A DNA stretch of 64,000 nt from positions 1 through 64,000 of the forward strand of contig NZ_LBAW01000021.1 in assembly GCF_001648595.1 (NCBI RefSeq). Reading direction: 5' to 3'. Source of the stretch: Legionella bozemanae. GTDB taxonomy: Bacteria > Pseudomonadota > Gammaproteobacteria > Legionellales > Legionellaceae. Every line of letters starts with the position of its first letter. Position 1 is the stretch's first letter. The notes under the pieces are model-generated. The model was not told the origin of the DNA. It saw nothing but the letters and a program-made list of their open reading frames with translations, and searched no databases. The position numbers were made by a program, and so were the translations under genes. Below are positions 35,874 through 44,156 of this stretch, piece after piece.

Positions 35874-37304
35874 ATGAAACACCGAACAGAAGATTACAGT
35901 TACATACCCCACCAAGCCTCTTTTCGGGATCCCTCAGGATTTATTTTTACCCATCAGGGAAACATTCATAGACAGGTAAATTTAATTTACCGTCCTCATT
36001 ATGATCATTTGATGCGCTCGGGATTATATAAGAAGTTAACCGATAAAAATTGGCTTGTTCCTCATACAGAAATGGAGCCAGCTCCATTTTCCGAGGACGC
36101 TTACAAGATTTTACGTCCTACGCCGCTTCAGTTTATTTCTTATCCCTATGAATGGTCGTTTAGTCAACTTAAGGATGCTGCACTGCTCACGCTTGATTTA
36201 CAAGAGCTCTCACTCGAGTATGGTATGACCATCAAGGATGCCTCCGCATACAATCTGCAGTTTGAACAGGGGCGCGCTGTATTCATTGACACACTTTCTT
36301 TTGAACTCTATGAGGAAGGGCAACCTTGGGCGGCTTACAGACAATTTTGCCAACACTTCCTGGCACCTCTAGTTTTAATGGCAAAAAAAGATATAAGGCT
36401 GGGGCAGCTCTTACGAGTTTATATTGATGGTATTCCTCTTGATCTGGCAAGCTCTTTACTCTCAAAACGCTCCTGGACGAATCCTGGATTGTTAATGCAT
36501 CTTCATCTGCATGCGAGAATGCAGCAGTTTTATTCGCACACTAATAAAGCGAAGCGACGTTCAGGTAATCAACGAACAGCTCAACTCAGTAAGAAGGGAT
36601 TTATTGGGCTCTTGCACTCTTTGCGGCACACGATCCAAAAACTTGACTGGAAACCTGTGGGAACGGAATGGGCAGATTATTATCAGGCAACAAATTATTC
36701 CGATTCATCATTTGCAGAAAAGAATAGAATCGTGAAGCAGTATTTGCAATTGTCCAAGCCGAAAGTAGTGTGGGATCTTGGCGCAAATACAGGACATTTC
36801 AGCCGTTTGGCTAATGAAATGGGAGCAACAACAACGCTTGCTTTTGATGTTGATCCAGCAGCAGTAGAAATAAATTATCGCAGGATCAAAGAGCAAGGCC
36901 ATCATTCACCGCTGCCTCTCTTACTCGAGTTAACGAATCCAACCCCAAATTTGGGTTGGTCTAACAAGGAACGAGATTCTTTAATTGATCGTGGGCCTGC
37001 GGATTGCATTATGGCGCTTGCATTGATTCATCATCTGACAATATCAAACAATATTCCCTTGGAGCGTATCGCTGCTTTTTTTGCAGAAATAGGTGAGCAT
37101 TTAGTTATTGAGTTCGTACCCAAATCAGATAGCCAGGTTAAACGTTTGTTGCAATCTAGAAAAGATATTTTTGAAAACTATACAAGAGAATATTTTGAAA
37201 AGGCCTTTAGCACTTATTTTTCAATAAGCTGTATTAATGAAGTACCAGGATCTGAACGAATACTTTATTTGATGACAAAAAACAAAGAGATCAAGCCGAA
37301 TTAA
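35874..37304 (+). CDS. SAM-dependent methyltransferase, NoeA-like
   Basis: A 476-residue soluble protein. The N-terminal 270 residues hold a conserved region (HQGNIHRQVNLIYRPHYDHL, YEWSFSQLKDAALLTLDLQE) typical of long NoeA-type proteins of surface-glycan loci. The class I Rossmann fold starts at about 300 with VVWDLGANTGHFSRLA (SAM loop), ATTTLAFDVDP (acidic residue for the ribose) and ADCIMALALIHHL. It presumably methylates a glycan or its carrier. Start codon three bases after the stop of the sulfatase-like gene, so one operon. Confidence 0.8.
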   Translation: MKHRTEDYSYIPHQASFRDPSGFIFTHQGNIHRQVNLIYRPHYDHLMRSGLYKKLTDKNWLVPHTEMEPAPFSEDAYKILRPTPLQFISYPYEWSFSQLKDAALLTLDLQELSLEYGMTIKDASAYNLQFEQGRAVFIDTLSFELYEEGQPWAAYRQFCQHFLAPLVLMAKKDIRLGQLLRVYIDGIPLDLASSLLSKRSWTNPGLLMHLHLHARMQQFYSHTNKAKRRSGNQRTAQLSKKGFIGLLHSLRHTIQKLDWKPVGTEWADYYQATNYSDSSFAEKNRIVKQYLQLSKPKVVWDLGANTGHFSRLANEMGATTTLAFDVDPAAVEINYRRIKEQGHHSPLPLLLELTNPTPNLGWSNKERDSLIDRGPADCIMALALIHHLTISNNIPLERIAAFFAEIGEHLVIEFVPKSDSQVKRLLQSRKDIFENYTREYFEKAFSTYFSISCINEVPGSERILYLMTKNKEIKPN

Positions 37305-37316
37305 GGAGGATATAAT

Positions 37317-37559
37317 ATGAGAAATACTTCAATATTAAGTGTATTGACTACATCTGCACTAACATTTTTGTTGTTAAATAGTTCGCCTGCATACGCTTAT
37401 TTGGATCCGGGGACTGGAAGTGTGATTTTACAGGGCATTATAGGTGCTATTACCGCAGGGGCGGTGATACTAAGAATTTATTGGCATCGCTTACTTAGCA
37501 TTTTAGGCTTTAGAAAGCATGCGGAAAAAGAAGAGATTACGGAAATAAATAAGGATTAA
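37317..37559 (+). CDS. Small DPGTGS-motif membrane protein
   Basis: An 80-residue protein with a signal or anchor helix (about 5-27, ending SPAYA), then YLDPGTGSVILQGIIGAITA and a second helix, and a charged tail. The phrase Y-L-D-P-G-T-G-S marks a family of short membrane proteins that travel with sulfatase-like and methyltransferase genes. AAGGAGG lies eight bases before the ATG. Role unknown; the constant company suggests a helper for the sulfatase-like enzyme. Confidence 0.75.
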   Translation: MRNTSILSVLTTSALTFLLLNSSPAYAYLDPGTGSVILQGIIGAITAGAVILRIYWHRLLSILGFRKHAEKEEITEINKD

Positions 37560-38037
37560 CTAGGTGGAAGGGACGCCGTCTAGTAAATATTTTGAGGCTA
37601 AACTGGCTCTATATTCTGCCTACAGACTGTTGGATCAAAATGACCCAACCTCCTGGCTGGCTGCGATTATTCCATAAAAGGAATTATTGAAGAATACCGC
37701 AGCCTCTTTCTTCTTTCAGCTTATTTTCACTGGTTTCCCTTCATATCCTTGACAGCACTTTTCATCTTTTGCTGTATTTCCTGCTGCTGAAGTTCATGTG
37801 TCGATTTGACTTAGGGTTTTTCATCCGCTCCAATCTGTAAAGATAGAGTAGGCATTGGAGCCTCTAAAAATATAGACTGTCTATCGATAATAATAGATTA
37901 GATATTGATTGTCTGCTTCTTAATCAATCTTGGTTACAGCGCTACGAGACTCGCTTTATTGTTCATAATAAGATTAATTAATAATCTATTAATATAAATA
38001 ATATACAATATACTCATTGAAATATGAGTGATAAAAC
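37560..38037. other. Gene-free stretch with repeat copy 3
   Basis: About 480 bases. The first 90 hold the third copy of the dispersed palindromic repeat, probably also acting as a terminator for the operon. The end is very AT-rich (TTAATTAATAATCTATTAAT near 37974), a likely promoter region for the FAD monooxygenase gene. Confidence 0.5.
37595..37650. repeat. Dispersed palindromic repeat, copy 3
   Basis: GGCTAAACTGG, a spacer, then AGACTGTTGGATCAAAATG and ACCCAACC (37624-37650). This is the best palindrome of the three: TTGGATCA-AAA-TGACCCAA. Confidence 0.6.
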
Positions 38038-40308
38038 ATGGTTATTATTATTGGTGCAGGTCCAAGTGGTCTTTATACAGCAATTCAACTTAAAAAAGCC
38101 GGGGTCGAAGACGTTATAGTTTATGATCCACGAGCAGGAGAATATGTTAGACCTGGTCATATAAATTCCACAGTGCTAGAGCGTGCCGAACGTGGTGTGG
38201 GCGTCAAATTTAATTTTCCCACTGATAAAACAGCGCATATTAAGGATGTAGAACGCCTTTTATGGAAACATGCTTTATCTTTGGGTATTCCTGTCGAACA
38301 AAAAACATTTGTGGGCTTTAACCCGGATTCAAAAGGAGTCATTGTTGTTGATAAAGAGGGTAAAGAAGAGAAAATCCCGTGTGATTATGTGATGGATTGC
38401 ACAGGAAGTAAGCGTCTCGTTGTAAATGCAGTGAATGAGTTTAGCCAGGCTCCCATTAAACCTTTTAAAACTTCTTTGGTGACAGAAGATGTTACAGTTC
38501 AAAACCACCTGCTTGCTTATGTGAAAATAGATCAACGATCTTTAAAAGTGAGTAACAATATACAACCAACCCCTATGGATATTAGTGGTATATCGCCCTT
38601 AGAGTTTGCTCGAGGTATGGAACGTCTCCGTCAATTTGGTTGGCATGAATTCGCCTTGCCGCGATGTTATAACATGCCTTTTGGGAAGGATAAGGCTTGT
38701 TTTTATGTAGAGACGCCTGATGATCTTCCTTCCGAACAGAAAGAAGCATGGTTGCAAGCAGTCTTGGAAACCAGAACAGGGGATGATGGAATAAGCTTTC
38801 AATTATTGACTGATTCAAAAAAATATAAAAGTAAACCGAGACTTACCACATTTTCCGTAAATCCAATAGAACTGAGTCCATTTTCTCATCAAGAGCAAGG
38901 ATTACCCACGGTAATTACTCAAGGTGATACTCAAATTGACCCTAACTATTTTTTAGCACACGGGATCATCGATTCTTTTGATCGTATTGATCAGATGATT
39001 AAGGGAATGAAAATTTCGGGCGGTAAAATAATTTATTTTCAGCAACAAGATTATGAGCATGATGTTCAGCTCGATTTAGAAAAACATCGTGAGGCGCTGA
39101 TTGCGCATTATAAAGAAAGAAAAGAATATTTTATTGTTTGGCTGCAAAAAGCCAAGGCTTATTATGAAGTAGCTATAGATAGGACAAAGTTACCAGAGGA
39201 AAAACTGCTTTTCGCTGAACGCGTAAAAGAAATTGAAGGCCGGATAGCTTATCATAATGCATTAAAAATAGTTCGGGAAAAAATTTCGGTTGCACCTAAA
39301 TTATTAGATTTAATTGAAGCGAAAGAGCGTTTAATGCTGGCTCTTCAAAAGTTACCCAGTGTTTCTAAGGAGCGAGAGGACGCAAATCAGAAATTAAAGC
39401 TACTACTCTCCATGATCCAAAATATCGGGGAAAAACTATACCAAGAAGATAATTTTTCTTTGGCATTGGAGGCTTATCAAGAAGCTTTAAACTTATCTCG
39501 TACGCAAGTACCCAGAGATGAGACGATAGAGGTGTCTCTGCACGCAAAGATGATTTCATGTTATCGAAAACTGCACTTGGGCGATAAAGCTTTATTACAG
39601 GCTAGAGAGGTATTAGAAACGTGCTCGCCTGGAACAGAAATTCAGAAAGAAATTATTTTTAATGGAATTAAAGGGGCTATGGAAGAACTTTTATCCAATA
39701 AAGAGGAGAGCCAAATAGCAGCAAAACAGTCTGTACGAATGGTGGCTAAGTTCTATTGTCAGTATCAAGAGTTTATTGAACAACACTTGGAACACGATTT
39801 AAATGCAGAGCGCTTAGAAATAATATCCATTCTAGGAAACTGTAATTTATTAAGAGAGCAAGGAGATGAACTTGTTGAACAAGGGAAATCCGATCTGGCT
39901 CTTAATACCTATCAAGATGCCATACTCACGCATCGTTTATCGAATTATCCTTCCAGCATAGAGTGGGAAGGAAATTTATGTGCCAGCATGATGGTAATTT
40001 ATCGTAAAACAAATCGACTTCCAGAGGGAGTTCCATTTGCGAATGAAATTTTAAAAAATCCAACGTTACCCATTGAAACGAAGAAAAAAATCCTATTTAA
40101 CATGATGAAAGGAGGGGTAGATGCAATAAACTTGATGAAAGAAAGTCAGGAAGATTTATCCCTTATGAAGGAACTTCGACAACTTTATACACAACACAAA
40201 GAGTTCCTTAAGAGTGAATTGCAAGGGGCCTTAAAAAGTGAGCTAAATACTTTAGATTCTCTATTTGATACGGTAGTTTCACAAAGTGTGAATAACGCCT
40301 ATGGTTAA
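38038..40308 (+). CDS. FAD monooxygenase-like domain fused to TPR-like repeats, candidate effector
   Basis: A 756-residue protein. VIIIGAGPSGLYTAIQLKKA (2-21) is a full FAD-binding Rossmann motif. VYDPRAGEY gives the ribose-binding acidic strand, and CDYVMDCTGSKR (about 117-128) is the second FAD contact, an order seen in group A flavin monooxygenases such as MICAL. Residues 330-440 are coiled-coil-like. The C-terminal part has TPR-type helix pairs (EKLYQEDNFSLALEAYQEAL, HAKMISCYRKLHLGDKALLQ, and a second set at about 620-680). No signal peptide. This fusion suggests an oxygenase aimed at a bound protein. Effector status is inference. It converges on the protease-like gene, 43 bases away. Confidence 0.65.
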   Translation: MVIIIGAGPSGLYTAIQLKKAGVEDVIVYDPRAGEYVRPGHINSTVLERAERGVGVKFNFPTDKTAHIKDVERLLWKHALSLGIPVEQKTFVGFNPDSKGVIVVDKEGKEEKIPCDYVMDCTGSKRLVVNAVNEFSQAPIKPFKTSLVTEDVTVQNHLLAYVKIDQRSLKVSNNIQPTPMDISGISPLEFARGMERLRQFGWHEFALPRCYNMPFGKDKACFYVETPDDLPSEQKEAWLQAVLETRTGDDGISFQLLTDSKKYKSKPRLTTFSVNPIELSPFSHQEQGLPTVITQGDTQIDPNYFLAHGIIDSFDRIDQMIKGMKISGGKIIYFQQQDYEHDVQLDLEKHREALIAHYKERKEYFIVWLQKAKAYYEVAIDRTKLPEEKLLFAERVKEIEGRIAYHNALKIVREKISVAPKLLDLIEAKERLMLALQKLPSVSKEREDANQKLKLLLSMIQNIGEKLYQEDNFSLALEAYQEALNLSRTQVPRDETIEVSLHAKMISCYRKLHLGDKALLQAREVLETCSPGTEIQKEIIFNGIKGAMEELLSNKEESQIAAKQSVRMVAKFYCQYQEFIEQHLEHDLNAERLEIISILGNCNLLREQGDELVEQGKSDLALNTYQDAILTHRLSNYPSSIEWEGNLCASMMVIYRKTNRLPEGVPFANEILKNPTLPIETKKKILFNMMKGGVDAINLMKESQEDLSLMKELRQLYTQHKEFLKSELQGALKSELNTLDSLFDTVVSQSVNNAYG

Positions 40309-40351
40309 AACAAGCTTAAAGAAAATACTCGATGGTTTATGTAAGATGTTT

Positions 40352-41293
40352 TTATGGTCTAAAAGATTCTTCATTTCCCGGTAAAATCTCAAAAAAAACG
40401 CCCATATTTTTTCTTTCTTTTTCAAGAAAATCCCTAAAGCCATTATATACTTTTGTGTCACCAAAGTGAGGGTCGGTCACTTCAAACTGTCCATCACATT
40501 TCTTTCCCAGCAACGTATGAAGCACGCCAACATTTATAATAATAAGCGTGGTTGTTCCTTCAGGAAAATCAGCTTCGCTTAATTCAGTCAGTGTTAATTT
40601 TTTTCTCGTGGGTACATCTTTCTTAAACAGTGAATAAAGTGAGGTAATCACTGGGTCCCTAGAGTACTTATGCAGCGCGGATTTAGATAATTCTTTAATT
40701 TCGATGCCGACTACATTGAGTTGATGTTTGTGGAAGTAGGATACGATTTTTTCTGGCGAAGCAACTTTTCCAGGTTCCAGCCAAATTTCTCTATATATTT
40801 CTAGTTCTTTGCTTGAAGTATAATCGCTTTGATCAATATACCCTCTTTCAAGAAGTATTCTCATTATTGCTCTTGCAGTACAGGAGTTTTTAAATTTTTG
40901 CTTATCTATCAAGGGTTCAATATCATCAAGTTTTGCTTTTAGTTTCGGATTGTTTAGCACAAAATCTGCAATTTCGTTGGAAGTTACTATTAATTTTAAG
41001 AAACTTTGCGGATCAAGCATGTGCACAAAGTCTTCTGAAGAAAGAAGCAATTTTATAGTATGTGAGGACAGATGTTTCATTGTCCCTAATGTAATAATAC
41101 CCTTAATAGGTTTATCATGAGTACTATGCACTTCTTTAAATTTATTCACAAACTTTTCTAAGCTGGTTTTATTTATCGCCGTATCTGCATCTTTACCAAA
41201 ATTAAAATCAATGCTTCGATAGATATTTCGACTGTATTCAATATCACTAAGCGTCACATCCGGAAATTGTGCTGCTGTAATATTTAAAATCAT
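40352..41293 (-). CDS. Papain/C39-like cysteine protease, candidate effector
   Basis: A 313-residue soluble protein. After a helical N-terminal domain (1-125), DKQKFKNSCTARAIMRILLE has a cysteine (Cys138) at the start of a helix with Gln132 six residues before it, as in papain-fold enzymes. About 120 residues on, LIIINVGVLHTLLGK gives His259 on a strand and QFEVTDPHFGD gives Asp274. The order Q...C...H...D with these spacings fits peptidase C39-like or other papain-fold proteins. No signal peptide. The last residues (GNEESFRP) are Glu-rich. Family identity is not certain; a structural pseudo-protease is possible. Confidence 0.5.
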   Translation of the reverse strand: MILNITAAQFPDVTLSDIEYSRNIYRSIDFNFGKDADTAINKTSLEKFVNKFKEVHSTHDKPIKGIITLGTMKHLSSHTIKLLLSSEDFVHMLDPQSFLKLIVTSNEIADFVLNNPKLKAKLDDIEPLIDKQKFKNSCTARAIMRILLERGYIDQSDYTSSKELEIYREIWLEPGKVASPEKIVSYFHKHQLNVVGIEIKELSKSALHKYSRDPVITSLYSLFKKDVPTRKKLTLTELSEADFPEGTTTLIIINVGVLHTLLGKKCDGQFEVTDPHFGDTKVYNGFRDFLEKERKNMGVFFEILPGNEESFRP

Positions 41294-41448
41294 AATACTG
41301 ACCTTAATGGATCTTTATTTACTTTATTATAGAATATTATAAAAATTGATCAGATGATTTATTTGTTGAGCAGAAATTAATTCTGGTTGCAGGCAGGATC
41401 TAGACGATTGAGCAATTGGGAAAATGCAAACATCTGAGAATTATCTTG

Positions 41449-41769
41449 CTATAATTCACCGTTCCAAGAGTATTTTTTTAAATTAACACAGCCATTGGTA
41501 ATGACAATACCTTCTTTTTCTAACAGTTCTTTCTGATGTAAATAGTGCGGGCTGCCGGCAGGAAAAGAAAGTACTCCTCCGGATTTTAGCACACGCTGCC
41601 AGGGAAGGTTATGACTCTTTGTACAGGAATGAAGAAGCCATCCTACGGCACGTGCTCCTCGTGGATGCCCTGCCAGTCTGGCAATATCCCCATAGGTTAC
41701 AACCCTACCTCGAGGTATTGATTTAATCAACCTTAGCACTTCTTTTGAAAACTCAGTTTGTATATTCAT
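41449..41769 (-). CDS. Alkyltransferase-like (ATL) DNA-repair protein
   Basis: A 106-residue protein with the DNA-binding domain of O6-methylguanine methyltransferase: IPRGRVVTYGDIARLAGHPR and GARAVGWLLHSC. In active enzymes the acceptor site reads P-C-H-R-V. Here it is LPWQRV, with Trp in place of Cys, the mark of ATL proteins, which bind O6-alkylguanine and hand it to nucleotide-excision repair. The short length with no N-terminal domain also fits ATL. Confidence 0.9.
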   Translation of the reverse strand: MNIQTEFSKEVLRLIKSIPRGRVVTYGDIARLAGHPRGARAVGWLLHSCTKSHNLPWQRVLKSGGVLSFPAGSPHYLHQKELLEKEGIVITNGCVNLKKYSWNGEL

Positions 41770-41886
41770 TTTTTAAACAGCCAGCTCATCTATAGATTAA
41801 ATCTCGGTTTCCACTAAGATAAGTGTAGCCTGATTGCTTGCAACTGAATCTTATACATATCTCTGAAAACCAGTTCTACTCTACTT

Positions 41887-41915
41887 CGACGTCCCGCGGA
41901 CAAGCCGCGGGGTGT
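41887..41915. repeat. GC-rich palindrome, REP-like
   Basis: CCCGCGG-ACAAG-CCGCGGG is a perfect 7-bp stem, flanked by CGACGT on the left and the degraded GTGT on the right. It is much richer in G and C than its surroundings, as expected for an extragenic repeat. Confidence 0.5.
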
Positions 41916-42051
41916 AGGCAGAGAGATGATCAAGAGACAGTTGCCTTGCAACCAGGCTCTATTAAAAAAGCAGACCTCTCTTTTTATTTTTGATCATAAA
42001 ATAGAAAATTGATTTATAATTACCCACATGAGTAACAAAAAGCGCATGCTC

Positions 42052-42071
42052 GTTAATATTTCGTTAATTTT
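42052..42071 (+). promoter_or_regulatory. PmrA-like binding site
   Basis: GTTAATATT-TC-GTTAATTTT is two direct half-sites spaced as in the known Legionella PmrA box (cTTAATatT, two bases, cTTAATatT), differing in the first base of each half and in one late base of the second. It ends 45 bases before the ATG at 42117, a normal place for activation of effector genes by PmrA. Confidence 0.55.
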
Positions 42072-42116
42072 TTTAACTTAGAATCCCCCAACAAGAGAAT
42101 GTGCTGAACTACAGCT

Positions 42117-44126
42117 ATGAAAATTTATAGTAAACAAGAGGCAGGGTTTCAAGAGGTTTATACTCATGAGGATGTTCTTCCCGAGAATATAGAGAAACCT
42201 GAAAAAAAACCTTTTATTATCTTAACATTACCCGATGATTTCTGTAATATTGATTATCTAATTCAGAATTTTCCCCTATTTAAAAAACTGGGGTACTTCG
42301 AGGTCAAAGATCAGAAACAAATTTTAACGATTACCAGCAAAAGAAAAGTTGGAATTGTTATCAATGCAATTCTTTCAAGCCCTGATTATAATCATAAAGA
42401 AAACAATGAATTATTCTATAGTTTAACGCTGTTACAACAAGAGCTGACTAAAACAGCAAAAACGTACCATCCACCGCATAAAAGTAAAGAGCGCGCACAA
42501 TATCATTCTGTTCCTGATGAAATTATAAGAGAAACGAATGCACCAAAACCTTCTCACCATGCTGAGAAAGTTAAAAAAGTGGATAAATCAACCATAGAAA
42601 TTCTAAAAACAGAAGAGTCTGGAAGAAGAGTTACTGAAATAGAAGCTTTCAATGGCATGTGTTATCGCCTGCTCTTAAATGACCGCACACCCAGAGTTAG
42701 AAGCGTACATGATAATCAAGGTAATCGAGTTGGGGTTATTTCCAGGGCGATCGATAATTTTCAATCTTTACATGATTACTATCTAAACCAGAAAAAACAA
42801 ATTGGTTATCTGCGTTCACCGCCACAGATGAACCTGGTAAAATCAGGTATTGGCAGAATATTAGGTGCTGCCTATACTGAGGAAGAAAATGATCTGCATG
42901 GTGGTAATATTGGCTATGATCCAATCAATTTAATATCTTATAAAATTGATCATGATCAAGCAACTTGGCCAATCACATCAAAATACCAAAACAAAAATCC
43001 TAATAAGCCGCTTTACAAGGATAATGAAAGAGCCTATGGCATAAAACCTAAAGATGCTTTTCCCATAACTCAAAGAGATATTACAAACTTCCCGCATTTA
43101 CGCGATGCGAAACCACGTAATTTTCCCGATGAGACGGATAGCGGCATTTTAAATCTTCCTGGGATTGAGGATAATCCTGATTTTATCAAAGATGTTTTTT
43201 CAGTTTTTCTTAAAAGAGCCTTATTTAACGAGCAAATTTATCGAGCCATTGCTAATGAAACGATTGAGAATCCCAAATTACGAGAAGAATTGGTAGCTCA
43301 CAAAACCCGACGTAGTGAACTTCTAAAAGAAGAACTTGTAAAAAACAAAAAATTTTTAAATTTTCTTATCGAAAATCCTGATTTAAAAAATCAGATCATT
43401 GGCGAATTTAGAGAATATAATGCTGACTATAATGAAGATAGCCCTTTGCGCCTGGATCTTGAGGATTTAGGAAATAAATTTGATATTCTTGTTGAGCAAA
43501 CATCAGAACAAATAGAAGTGTCAGACATGGCTGTCGAGCTTTTTGAAACCTATTATAGGCCTGATCAGGATGTAAATGCATATGAATATCAAACAGCTGC
43601 AACGGATTCATCTCTACGAAAACAAGAAACAAAAAGACATCTCAAATCAGCGCTTCATGTTAATGACAATGAAGCTGAATTTATTTTTAATAAACTCAAG
43701 AGAACATGGCTAAGTAATCCAATAAATTTTAAAGCGACTATTATTGAGAGAAATGCAGAAAATGCTCTTGCGAAAATTTTAGCAGATCTTATTAGACTTG
43801 ATGGTAAAGTTGGAGTTTTCGGTGGTGAAATACGTAAACTAAATAAAGAACATGAAATTAAAATACCTAAAGGTGCAGCTGCTATTTTTGATCTGTATAA
43901 AAAACATCAAAGGGGGGAGCTTCTTTCTGCAGTTGAAACCCTAGAGGCGATTATTGCACAGGCAGCCATTGCAAACGCTTATCAAGGACATACTTTGTTT
44001 AATCGTCGCCAGCTTGAAACCTCTGATTTTTATAATAATATTGTTGCTATTCAGTATAGAATGCTTACTGAAGAAGTGAGTGATGCAGTAAAAAGTAAAG
44101 ATCAACTATACAGCTTCTGTTTCTAA
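42117..44126 (+). CDS. Atypical protein/lipid kinase-like protein, candidate Dot/Icm effector
   Basis: A 669-residue soluble protein. Residues 173-280 read like a small kinase core: TEIEAFNGMCYRLLL and VRSVHDNQGNRVGVISRAI as N-lobe strands, EEENDLHGGNIGYD with Asp259-x-His261-x-x-Asn264 as the catalytic loop, and ISYKIDHDQATWP with Asp278/Asp280 as the metal aspartate. D-x-H-x-x-N plus a later Asp is the pattern of PI3/PI4-like and other atypical kinases. The lysine and glycine loop were not located. The remaining 380 residues are helical. No signal peptide. The C-terminus is AVKSKDQLYSFCF. The PmrA-like box supports an effector. Specific substrate unknown. Confidence 0.6.
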   Translation: MKIYSKQEAGFQEVYTHEDVLPENIEKPEKKPFIILTLPDDFCNIDYLIQNFPLFKKLGYFEVKDQKQILTITSKRKVGIVINAILSSPDYNHKENNELFYSLTLLQQELTKTAKTYHPPHKSKERAQYHSVPDEIIRETNAPKPSHHAEKVKKVDKSTIEILKTEESGRRVTEIEAFNGMCYRLLLNDRTPRVRSVHDNQGNRVGVISRAIDNFQSLHDYYLNQKKQIGYLRSPPQMNLVKSGIGRILGAAYTEEENDLHGGNIGYDPINLISYKIDHDQATWPITSKYQNKNPNKPLYKDNERAYGIKPKDAFPITQRDITNFPHLRDAKPRNFPDETDSGILNLPGIEDNPDFIKDVFSVFLKRALFNEQIYRAIANETIENPKLREELVAHKTRRSELLKEELVKNKKFLNFLIENPDLKNQIIGEFREYNADYNEDSPLRLDLEDLGNKFDILVEQTSEQIEVSDMAVELFETYYRPDQDVNAYEYQTAATDSSLRKQETKRHLKSALHVNDNEAEFIFNKLKRTWLSNPINFKATIIERNAENALAKILADLIRLDGKVGVFGGEIRKLNKEHEIKIPKGAAAIFDLYKKHQRGELLSAVETLEAIIAQAAIANAYQGHTLFNRRQLETSDFYNNIVAIQYRMLTEEVSDAVKSKDQLYSFCF

Positions 44127-44156
44127 AAGCTCCAAAGCCCCACCACAATGATTGTC

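Larger units (their letters stand above)
41770..42116. other. Gene-free stretch with palindrome and PmrA-like box
   Basis: About 350 bases between divergent genes. It holds a GC-rich palindrome (41887-41915) and, just before the kinase-like gene, a PmrA-like direct repeat (42052-42071). No gene was seen. Confidence 0.5.

Noticed and set aside
37965..38000. TTAATTAATAATCTATTAATAT before the FAD monooxygenase gene as a PmrA box
   Set aside because: TTAAT repeats do not have the 11-base step; simple AT-rich promoter DNA explains them.
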